Source: Bacillota bacterium (GTDB taxonomy: Bacteria; Bacillota; Dethiobacteria; DTU022; UBA8154). From it: a DNA stretch of 34,293 nt. The stretch is taken from NCBI GenBank assembly GCA_029778075.1, contig JAKORA010000031.1:1-34293 (forward strand), given 5' to 3'. Positions within the stretch are counted from its first letter, which is position 1, and each line of letters starts with the position of its first letter. The notes beneath the pieces are model-generated. The model was not told the origin of the DNA and ran no database searches. It saw only the letters and a list, made by a program, of their open reading frames with translations. The position numbers and the translations under genes were made by a program. This document shows positions 15,702 to 22,164 of this stretch, piece by piece.

Positions 15702-17229
15702 ATTGAAATTTAAGAAACGCGGCCACCAGGAGCATCAAACAGATGAAGAGAAAATAATCGCCCCAGAGGCAGTAAAGGGTGCGGCGTCTTGGCATCTCGC
15801 TCTCCAGCAGGGCGACGCCTTCGCTTAAAACAGGAAGTTTTAATATTTCCCTTCCGGTAAAGTCAAAGGATATGGTGTACCCGGTGTTGGCTACCTGTGT
15901 AACACCCAGCCCTGTCTCCAGCGCCCTGACAGCCGCGGCGTGAGCATGCTGCTCCAGGCCGTTGCTGTCCAAAAACCAGGCGTCATTGCTAAGCACGAAG
16001 ATGTGTTCCCCGCCCTTTTGGGGTATGCTCAGAGCAGGGCGGGGAAAATAGGATTCAAAGCATACAATGCCGCCAAATTTAAAATCTCCCAATTTAAAGG
16101 TTCGTGGGGCGGCTCCGGCTGTATAGGTGCCCAGGGAAAGATCCATTTCCCAGATGCTGTTCAGTATGCCGGGAAAGGGAAAATATTCGGCAAAGGGAAC
16201 CAGTCTTATCTTGTCGGTGCGCTGTTTTTCCTGCCCGAGACCCTTGGTGCTATCGTGGAGCAGGATGGAATTGAACACTTCCCCGCGGGATTTGTCTTCA
16301 TACATAGCCCCATAAAGGATAGAGGCGCCCGACTCTTCAGCGAGAGCGGCAATTTCCTTTTCTGCCGCAGGGTAATTTTGCTGCACAGAAAGGGAAAAGA
16401 CCGTTTCCGGCCACACGATCAGATCCAAAGGGGCATAAAGAGCATCAGCTTTTCTGGACAACTCCAGGTATTTCAGGAAATTATCTGCGGTCATGGAGGG
16501 ATCGAGAATGTTTTCCTGGGGGATATTCCCCTGAACCAGTGCGATACGCAATACCCTGTCATTTTTCTCGACAGGGAAGAGGGAGGGAAAATAGACGCCG
16601 CTTCCCAGCATAGCTATAAAAAGTAAAAGAGGCAGTGCTGCGGTTTTTACGGCGATTTTTTTATTTCCTTCCCTGAAGCTGCGCCATGCGAAAAAAAAGA
16701 TTGCCTGGAACAGCACCATTAAAAAAGGCAGCCCCCAGTAACCGTAGAGGGCAATACACTGGAGCAGCGGGATAAAACTTTGGCTATATCCTAAAAAGCC
16801 GCCTGTATGACCGAGAAACCCCAGCGAGCGCAGATATTCCAGTAGCACCCAGGCCGCGGGTGCAGCCAGGCAGGATAAAGTTGTCCCCGTGTTTCTGAGT
16901 AAAAAGAAAAGAAAAAGGGAGAAAAGCCCGTAAAACAAAGCGGAATATAAAGCCGAGGCTGCGACTACCAGCACTCCTACGTAGCGCGGCAAGACGAAAT
17001 TTACAGAAAGGGCCATATAGGCATAAAGATAGAGGAAAAAAAACAGCCCTGTGCTGAAACCACCCCATAAGCTTTTCCGGTAAGAAACCTGTTCGCCGCA
17101 GTAAAAAAACAGCGGCAAAAGGCTTATCCACGCAAGGTATTCCCTGTTCCAGGGGGGGAAGCTCAGGATAAGGAGAAGCGCCGATACAAGCGGCATGATT
17201 TTCCACCAGTGCTTTTTCTTTGCGGTCAA
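15685..17229 (-). CDS. lnt: Apolipoprotein N-acyltransferase
   Basis: Membrane enzyme that adds the third acyl chain to the N-terminal cysteine of lipoproteins. The protein has 514 residues. The N-terminal half is hydrophobic with about six to eight helices (for example residues 12-45, 60-80, 86-110, 155-183 and 196-214). The C-terminal half is a carbon-nitrogen hydrolase domain with the catalytic triad in place: Glu275 (VWPETVF), Lys340 (RTDKIRLVPFAEYFPFPG) and Cys390 (GGIVCFESYFPR), spaced as in the E. coli enzyme (267/335/387). The start is TTG with AGGGAG nine bases upstream. Lnt is typical of diderms and actinobacteria and less usual in a Firmicute. It fits with the two lipoprotein genes in this window. 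Confidence 0.93.
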   Translation of the reverse strand: MTAKKKHWWKIMPLVSALLLILSFPPWNREYLAWISLLPLFFYCGEQVSYRKSLWGGFSTGLFFFLYLYAYMALSVNFVLPRYVGVLVVAASALYSALFYGLFSLFLFFLLRNTGTTLSCLAAPAAWVLLEYLRSLGFLGHTGGFLGYSQSFIPLLQCIALYGYWGLPFLMVLFQAIFFFAWRSFREGNKKIAVKTAALPLLLFIAMLGSGVYFPSLFPVEKNDRVLRIALVQGNIPQENILDPSMTADNFLKYLELSRKADALYAPLDLIVWPETVFSLSVQQNYPAAEKEIAALAEESGASILYGAMYEDKSRGEVFNSILLHDSTKGLGQEKQRTDKIRLVPFAEYFPFPGILNSIWEMDLSLGTYTAGAAPRTFKLGDFKFGGIVCFESYFPRPALSIPQKGGEHIFVLSNDAWFLDSNGLEQHAHAAAVRALETGLGVTQVANTGYTISFDFTGREILKLPVLSEGVALLESEMPRRRTLYCLWGDYFLFICLMLLVAAFLKFQFSRRC

Positions 17230-17305
17230 GTGTTTTCACTCCCTCTGTTACTGTTAAGTGTAACAAAAAGTTCCCGGTTTATAAAGAAGTAAAAAAGAGG
17301 GATAA

Positions 17306-17336
17306 CCCGCTATGGCCTGTGAGGGCCATAAACGGG
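17306..17336. repeat. GC-rich hairpin between lnt and ferredoxin gene
   Basis: TATGGCC (17311-17317) pairs with GGCCATA (17324-17330), extended by CCCG/CGGG across a small bulge. It lies in the divergent intergenic space. No T run follows on the plus strand. On the minus strand a T-rich stretch begins about eight bases after it, so it might end transcription entering from the ferredoxin side. Confidence 0.45.
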
Positions 17337-17405
17337 CAAACTGTTGTAGAAAATCACGCCAGAAAATGCACCAGACGTACTTTCCGGATTTTCCGAAAAA
17401 AGTAA

Positions 17406-17434
17406 TTGACGAGTAAAAGTAAATATGCTTTAAT
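17406..17434 (+). promoter_or_regulatory. Sigma-A promoter for ferredoxin
   Basis: TTGACG (17406-17411), a 17-bp spacer and TTTAAT (17429-17434), about 55 bp before the ferredoxin start codon. Confidence 0.65.
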
Positions 17435-17488
17435 AGGAATTGGTTTATTATAATAATCTTAAAATATCTATCCTGGGAGGGGAAAAAT

Positions 17489-17662
17489 ATGCCGGCTAAA
17501 GTAGACCCGGAAAAATGCTCCGGATGCGGTAGTTGTGCTGATGTATGTCCTACAGAGGCTATTTCCGTTGACGAGGTTGCCGTCGTTGATGCCAATGAAT
17601 GTACCGAATGCGGCTCCTGTGTTGACGAGTGCCCCGAAGAGGCTATTGAGCTGGAAGATTAA
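17489..17662 (+). CDS. 2[4Fe-4S] ferredoxin
   Basis: A 57-residue clostridial-type ferredoxin, a soluble low-potential electron carrier. The eight cluster ligands are all present in two symmetrical motifs: Cys10, 13, 16, 20 (CSGCGSCADVCP) and Cys38, 41, 44, 48 (CTECGSCVDECP). As usual, the last cysteine of each motif completes the other cluster and is followed by Pro. The protein is strongly acidic, with an EAIELED tail. The ATG has a GGGAGGGG ribosome binding site. It has its own promoter and a perfect terminator, so it is a single-gene unit likely to be highly expressed. Its electron partner cannot be told from the neighbourhood. Confidence 0.97.
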   Translation: MPAKVDPEKCSGCGSCADVCPTEAISVDEVAVVDANECTECGSCVDECPEEAIELED

Positions 17663-17680
17663 TTAAAATTTGCATTTCCA

Positions 17681-17711
17681 AAAAAGTACGCCGCAGAGGG
17701 CGTACTTTTTA
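17681..17711 (+). terminator. Terminator after ferredoxin gene
   Basis: A perfect 12-bp inverted repeat (AAAAAGTACGCC at 17681-17692, GGCGTACTTTTT at 17699-17710) with a 6-nt loop, ending in a T run. The A/T flanks make it usable in both directions. Confidence 0.92.
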
Positions 17712-17757
17712 TTTTAAGGTGCATCACAGATTAAACACACAAAAATGTGGCATGGAG

Positions 17758-17786
17758 TTGACAGAAGAGAGAAGAGTAGCTATAAT
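17758..17786 (+). promoter_or_regulatory. Consensus promoter for tRNA-Ala
   Basis: Perfect TTGACA (17758-17763), a 17-bp spacer and perfect TATAAT (17781-17786), 26 bp before the mature tRNA 5' end. Confidence 0.9.
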
Positions 17787-17812
17787 GTAAAGGGCGCAAC
17801 GAGAATAAATAT

Positions 17813-17887
17813 GGGGCTGTAGCGCAGTGGGAGCGCGCTTCCTTGGCATGGAAGAGGCCGCGGGTTCGACTCCCGCCAGCTCCACCA
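17813..17887 (+). tRNA. tRNA-Ala (anticodon GGC)
   Basis: A complete cloverleaf with encoded CCA. The acceptor arm GGGGCTG pairs with CAGCTCC (one G-U pair). The D stem is GCGC/GCGC, the anticodon stem CTTCC/GGAAG with loop TTGGCAT giving anticodon GGC, and the T arm GCGGG-TTCGACT-CCCGC. The discriminator base is A. The G-U pair in the acceptor is at the third position (G3-U70), the well-known alanine identity element. It has its own perfect promoter and terminator. The accessory region begins directly downstream, but I found no repeated copy of the tRNA 3' end that would mark an att site. Confidence 0.97.
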
Positions 17888-17901
17888 TGCAAAATTTAAG
17901 T

Positions 17902-17936
17902 AAAGGACTTGAACCCTCGTGGTTGAAGTCCTTTTT
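17902..17936 (+). terminator. Terminator after tRNA-Ala
   Basis: AAAGGACTTGAACC (17902-17915) pairs with GGTTGAAGTCCTTT (17921-17934), with a single mismatch and a 5-nt loop, followed by Ts. Confidence 0.9.
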
Positions 17937-18004
17937 GCTTATATTGTATTTATGGATATATTAAGAATATAAGAATATAAGGAAGATGAAAATGGTGAAA
18001 AATC

Positions 18005-18193
18005 ATGAAGGAATATAAAAGGGAATATCCCTTGTTTTCTTTATGTGGTCTTAACTGTGGGCTTTGCCCAAGATATCAAAGCGAGGGAACATCAAGGTGT
18101 CCCGAATTTATAAATCGGAAGTCAAAGCGCCGGCAGATATTCAGCTGTCTTTTGTCCAATTTGCGCAGGCAATGGTGGATATGTACGACATAG
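18005..18193 (+). pseudogene. Truncated DUF3795 cysteine-rich protein
   Basis: The first 33 or so residues (MKEYKREYPLFSLCGLNCG, then LCPRYQSEGTSRCP) match the N-terminus I associate with DUF3795 proteins, small cysteine-rich proteins thought to bind metal. In intact members the SRCP is followed by GCGG and several more cysteine pairs. Here the frame diverges after SRCP into a basic, non-family tail and stops at 62 residues. The other plus frames downstream contain no recognisable continuation either, although one stays open to a TAG near 18200 (ending AMVDMYDIAG). The probable cause is a deletion or recombination joint near 18100. It is the first of several broken genes downstream of the tRNA. 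Confidence 0.6.
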
Positions 18194-18197
18194 CAGG

Positions 18198-19625
18198 CTA
18201 GTCAGTTCCTTCAATCTGACTGAAACCACATGTAACGATCACGGCCTCCTCCTCATCGAGGAAGCGCTTCGAATTGCTTGTGAAAAGGCTCTCATTGACT
18301 CTTTCAAATGTCAGATTTTCATTATTTGAGAGAACTGTGAACCAGAAATCGCATTCCGCATTTGGAGAACGTCCCGTTAATGTCAATATGTAGCGGTATG
18401 TGATGCCATTTTCAGCAGTATAAGTTCCGTCGGCGTTTTGTGTGTAAGAAATCCATTGGCCAGTTTCCCTGGGCTGTATCTTAATTGTCCCATTCTTAAA
18501 CACAAGCTCGCCGGATAAAATAAGCTCTTCTTGCATAAATTTACGCTTTTCTGCAATCAGTTTCCCGTTTTTCATATTCAGCACATAGTCGTAGTTCATG
18601 CGGTCAGACAACTCATAGCTTACACCTCCGGCATAATCATAGATAATAATGCGGTTATCTATGATTCCAGAGCCAATGCTGATTGTCGAACAAAGCTCTG
18701 GTTTTCCATCTCCTGTCAGATCACAGAAATAGACATTCCATATCGGCATACCTGTGTAAAGCGTAATTATTTCTTTGTCAGTTACTGCTTCGAGCTTCTC
18801 GGCATGACAACGGAAGGTTACCTCCGGAAATGCATCAAGATTTATTTCACGCACGCCGTCCCATATCATTTCATCACCGTGGAGATTGTCAAACCATTTT
18901 GTTGCAGTTGATTTAATTGAATCATCTTCAACCAGACTAAACACCCACCGAATGTTTGTATCATCAGAGCCGGGATCGTCCTTTTCTGAAGCGTCATAAT
19001 ATCCGTAAGTAAGATATACGTCCCCGTTTTTCTGCAAAAGCAAATAGTAGAATATCGTGTCTGGCAAGTCAGTTACCAACAAACGCCAGGCTTTTTGATT
19101 GTTCCTGCGCAGACTGCTGGCAAAGCCGTGAACTCCTAAAAAGTATCGATCAAAATTGTCTTTTGTTAACATAAATTCTTCAAATGTGCCTACATTCAAC
19201 CAGTTGGTGGAACTCTTGTCCTCTAATACCAATAACTCTTTTTCATTTGTGACGCAATACTTTGGTGCAGTTTCTGTTGTATAACTGAAGGCATATATGC
19301 CTGACTCAAAAATGATATCTCCTACTTTATAGTATTTTCCAAAAGGATCTATTCTTTTAGAATCAGAATCTTTTGGATTTGTCAAAAAGCAGACCGCAAC
19401 CACGATGCAGGTAGCCACGGCGGCAATAATAATCCAAAATGCCGGCTTCTTATAGTTCATCACATGTTTCACCCCTTCTTTCACGCCCGCCTCACCGAAG
19501 GCCAGCGGGCAGGCCGCAATGCGTCGGCGGTGAACGCTGCAATTGTGAATTGCAGTGGAATACGCCCGTAGAGCCTCTCTGTCCATCTTCCTCACGACCT
19601 TCTCATCACAGGCGGCCTCCGGCAC
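18198..19625 (-). pseudogene. 5'-truncated BlaR1/MecR1-like (M56) sensor protein
   Basis: 475 residues remain. The first 85 match the end of the M56 peptidase region of clostridial BlaR1-like proteins: ACDEKVVRKM, YSTAIHNCSVHRRR, ACPLAFGEAGVKEGVKHVMN, then YKKPAFWIIIAAVATC as the last membrane helix (about residues 60-80) with CFLTNPKD after it. The large extracellular C-terminal region follows, of unknown ligand. The HExxH zinc site and the first three helices are absent, and the frame has a stop just upstream. The GTG at 19625 has no ribosome binding site. A partner blaI gene is also missing. The protein could not work as a protease sensor; a residual membrane-anchored product is possible but unlikely. 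Confidence 0.72.
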
Positions 19626-19643
19626 AGAAGGATATACGCTGCT

Positions 19644-19672
19644 AGTCTAACAGAGTAGACAAGGAAAGTCAA
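19644..19672 (-). promoter_or_regulatory. Promoter with operator-like dyad before the BlaR1 remnant
   Basis: On the minus strand TTGACT (19672-19667), a 17-bp spacer and TAGACT (19649-19644). A dyad GTCTA-N6-TAGAC (19645-19660) covers the -10 region, as an operator for a BlaI-type repressor would. The broken sensor gene begins some 20 bp downstream, so a deletion appears to have removed blaI and the 5' half of blaR1 and left the regulatory site in place. Confidence 0.55.
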
Positions 19673-19762
19673 AGGGGGTACTTGAATGTTTACAGAACGA
19701 TCGCGATTGCAAATGTGTGGATATTGCGTGGATATAAAAAGGCTCCCCACCGTCGAAATTCA

Positions 19763-20010
19763 TTACATTCTTGCCTTGCCCCTGATATAATATTGGAACT
19801 CGTCCTGATTGGTATGCCAATGTATCTCCCTCATAGCACCTGGTTCGACTGTTACGAGAGCTGCTGCTACAGTTGTGCAGGCCGGAAAATTGCGATTGTC
19901 AAGAATTTGAATGGTTCCTCCGTCGCCTTTGATTGGCTGTACCTTGCAAAGCTCATGCTTGTATGAAAGAGGAACCTTCCCTGTAGGAGACTCTACATTA
20001 TGAACAGATA
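19763..20010 (-). pseudogene. Oxalate decarboxylase (bicupin) fragment
   Basis: Read on the minus strand, about 80 codons match the linker and the start of the second cupin of OxdC-type oxalate decarboxylase: VHNVESPTGKVPLSY, then QILDNRNFP, VAAALVTVEPGAMREIHWH, and QDEFQYYIRGKARM. The Mn-binding HWH and the following Glu are recognisable. The frame ends at a TAA (19763-19765) where the family continues with the rest of the barrel, and there is no start or first cupin upstream, so it is a fragment of at most one fifth of a gene of about 380 codons. The 5' limit is approximate. Confidence 0.75.
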
Positions 20011-20112
20011 TCGCGAGAATGAAACTATTTTTTTTCTTCCTTTCCCAAGCAATGGTAGACAGAGAGAATATCGCGGAGGCTTGATTAATACATTGGCAAT
20101 AATAGGCTTACA

Positions 20113-20210
20113 GAGACCCTGATTTTACTGAGCCCTTCTGTGGTCGGAAAATCGAACCTTGCCGTTGCCCTCGGTTATTGAAGCGGTAAATGGCGGTTAT
20201 CAGTATCTAT
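20113..20210 (+). pseudogene. IS21-family IstB ATPase remnant
   Basis: The translation LLSPSVVGKSNLAVALG followed, after a one-base frameshift, by IEAVNGGYQ matches the Walker A region of IstB transposition helper proteins (LGPxGxGKTHLAxALGIEAxxxGY). Only about 32 codons are left and the first P-loop glycines are altered. No istA or terminal inverted repeats are visible. It is evidence that an IS21-type element once inserted here. Confidence 0.55.
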
Positions 20211-20285
20211 AAAATCCTAAGATTTTTTCCGCTACGGAAAGGATTTTGCTTTCAACTAAAAGAACTATATTCACATGAATCACAT

Positions 20286-20343
20286 GAGGAACCTCTGTCT
20301 CCTTCGAGGGGGTATTCATTTTTGTCCGAATATGAGGTTCCTC
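20286..20343. repeat. Inverted repeat in the ABC exporter leader
   Basis: GAGGAACCTC (20286-20295) is repeated exactly inverted as GAGGTTCCTC (20334-20343), separated by 38 bp. It lies 80-140 bp before the first ABC gene and could fold in the transcript or bind a dimeric regulator. Confidence 0.45.
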
Positions 20344-20356
20344 TTCTATATTTATA

Positions 20357-20425
20357 ATGATGTATGCTAATCTGGTCAGGATGGAAGATGAAATAAAATT
20401 AAAAAAAAGAGAGGACATAATGTAA
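20357..20425 (+). other. Possible short upstream ORF coupled to the ABC exporter
   Basis: A 22-codon reading (MMYANLVRMEDEIKLKKRED and two more) ends in TAATG, its stop sharing one base with the exporter's ATG. AAGAGAGGA within it serves as the ribosome binding site. It may be a leader peptide, or the 3' end of a lost regulator gene such as a MarR protein, which often precedes this type of exporter. That identification is a guess. Confidence 0.3.
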
Positions 20426-22164
20426 TGAGACGGTATTGGAAATATGTGAAACCATATCTGTCTGCATTTATCATAGGCCCTATTCTTATAATCGTGGAGG
20501 TTATCGGTGAAGTGCTGATGCCTCTGTTGTTAAGAAACGTCATAGATTACGGCGTAAGCGGCGGCAGGGGCATTTCTTATATCATAGCAATGGGTATAAC
20601 GATGGTCATCACAGCACTATGCATGATGGCGGGCGGTGTAGGAGGGGCTTATTTTGCCATTAAGGCCTCCACAGGATTTGCCAACGACTTGAGAAAAGAT
20701 CTGTTTAATCAGATCCAGAAGTTCTCCTTTACCAATATTGATCAATACAATACAGGTTCTTTGATTACTCGGTTAACCAATGATATCACCCAGGTACAGA
20801 ACATGATCCAGATGATGTTAAGAATAGCTTTAAGGGCGCCCGGCATGCTTATCGGTGCGCTTATAATGGCTTTTGTACTAAATCCCAAACTGGCATTGGT
20901 AATCCTGTGCGTCATACCTTTGCTATCTGTTGCCATCTACTTCATCATGAAAGTTGCCTTTCCGCGGTTCACAATTATGCAGAAGAAGCTGGACGCACTA
21001 AATACGACCACCCAGGAAAATTTAACGAATATCAGGGTTGTAAAATCATTTGTAAGAGAACAGTATGAAGAAGACAAATTCAAAAAAGCGAATACGGAGC
21101 TGAAGGATAGCACAATAAATGCAATGAATGTTGTAATTTTTACCATGCCCCTCATGCTCATTGCCATGAATATCACGACTTTGGCTGTGGTGTGGTTTGG
21201 CGGAAATCAGATTGTTGCAGGCAGCATGACTCCCGGTGTTCTGACTGCGTTTATAAATTATATTTTCCAGATTCTCATATCGCTGATGATAGTTTCCTTC
21301 ATTATTCTGAGCAGTTCCAGAACCCTTGCATCGGCAAAACGTATCAATGAAATCCTTTGTACAGACATCGACCTGACCGACGAGAAAGCTTTGCATAAGG
21401 ATATTGCCGTTCAATACGGCAAAATCGAATTTAGGGGAGTTTATTTTAAATACTATAAAAACAATGAAAAGTGGGTTCTGGAGAATATCAACCTTGTGAT
21501 AAATCCAGGTGAGACGGTCGGCATCATCGGTTCAACCGGCAGCGGCAAATCAAGCCTTGTGCAGTTGATCCCCAGATTATATGATGTAGACCGGGGAGAA
21601 GTGCTGGTTGATGACGTGAATGTGAAAGACTATGCACTAAAGAACCTGCGTAACGGAGTCGGCATTGTGCTCCAGAAAAATGTCCTGTTTTCCGGAACGA
21701 TCAAGGAAAATCTCAAATGGGGCAACCAAGATGCGAATGATGATGAAATATATCAATGGGCAGAAAGTGCGCAAGCTCATGGATTTATCTCTTCATTTCC
21801 GGACGGGTATGAGACCGAACTCGGACAGGGCGGTGTCAATGTATCCGGCGGACAGAAGCAAAGACTATGCATTGCCAGAGCACTTTTGAAAAGACCGAAG
21901 ATCCTGATTTTTGATGACAGCACAAGTGCAGTTGACACAGCAACGGAAGCAAAGATTAGGGAAAGCTTCAAGAAGGAGTTGAAAGGGACAACGAAGATCA
22001 TCATTGCGCAAAGGATTTCTTCAGTAAGCGATGCGGATAGGATTATCGTTCTCGATGATGGAAAGATTGTCGGCATGGGTAATCACGCAGAATTGCTGCA
22101 AAGTTGTGAAGCCTATTCTGAGATTTATTACTCCCAGGTGGATAAGAAGGTGGCAGCATCATGA
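20425..22164 (+). CDS. ABC exporter half-transporter with degenerate ATPase site
   Basis: A 579-residue type IV ABC exporter subunit: six transmembrane helices in residues 1-310, then a nucleotide-binding domain. Walker A is GSTGSGKS (369-376) and the signature VSGGQ (473-477). Walker B reads ILIFDD, with Asp498 where the catalytic Glu should be. The H-loop has Gln529 instead of His (IIAQRISS). These changes mark it as the non-catalytic partner of a heterodimeric exporter of the BmrC/BmrD or TM287/288 type. The ATG follows AAGAGAGGA, and the stop overlaps the start of the partner gene (ATGA). Such pairs export drugs, lipids or peptides; the substrate is unknown. Codon and base use look AT-richer than in valS or leuS. 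Confidence 0.93.
   Translation: MRRYWKYVKPYLSAFIIGPILIIVEVIGEVLMPLLLRNVIDYGVSGGRGISYIIAMGITMVITALCMMAGGVGGAYFAIKASTGFANDLRKDLFNQIQKFSFTNIDQYNTGSLITRLTNDITQVQNMIQMMLRIALRAPGMLIGALIMAFVLNPKLALVILCVIPLLSVAIYFIMKVAFPRFTIMQKKLDALNTTTQENLTNIRVVKSFVREQYEEDKFKKANTELKDSTINAMNVVIFTMPLMLIAMNITTLAVVWFGGNQIVAGSMTPGVLTAFINYIFQILISLMIVSFIILSSSRTLASAKRINEILCTDIDLTDEKALHKDIAVQYGKIEFRGVYFKYYKNNEKWVLENINLVINPGETVGIIGSTGSGKSSLVQLIPRLYDVDRGEVLVDDVNVKDYALKNLRNGVGIVLQKNVLFSGTIKENLKWGNQDANDDEIYQWAESAQAHGFISSFPDGYETELGQGGVNVSGGQKQRLCIARALLKRPKILIFDDSTSAVDTATEAKIRESFKKELKGTTKIIIAQRISSVSDADRIIVLDDGKIVGMGNHAELLQSCEAYSEIYYSQVDKKVAAS

Larger units (their letters stand above)
19626..20424. other. Stretch of gene remnants without an intact gene
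   Basis: 800 bp between the BlaR1 remnant and the ABC exporter. It holds a leftover promoter and dyad (19644-19672), an oxalate decarboxylase fragment on the minus strand (19763-20010), an IstB fragment (20113-20210), and the leader of the ABC genes with an inverted repeat and a possible upstream ORF. A plus-strand reading of about 94 codons at 19682-19966 is the shadow of the cupin fragment. Confidence 0.7.

Noticed and set aside
19682-19966. Plus-strand coding region of about 94 codons
   Set aside because: It has no ribosome binding site and no family resemblance; the minus strand here encodes a clear bicupin fragment, so the plus reading is a shadow.
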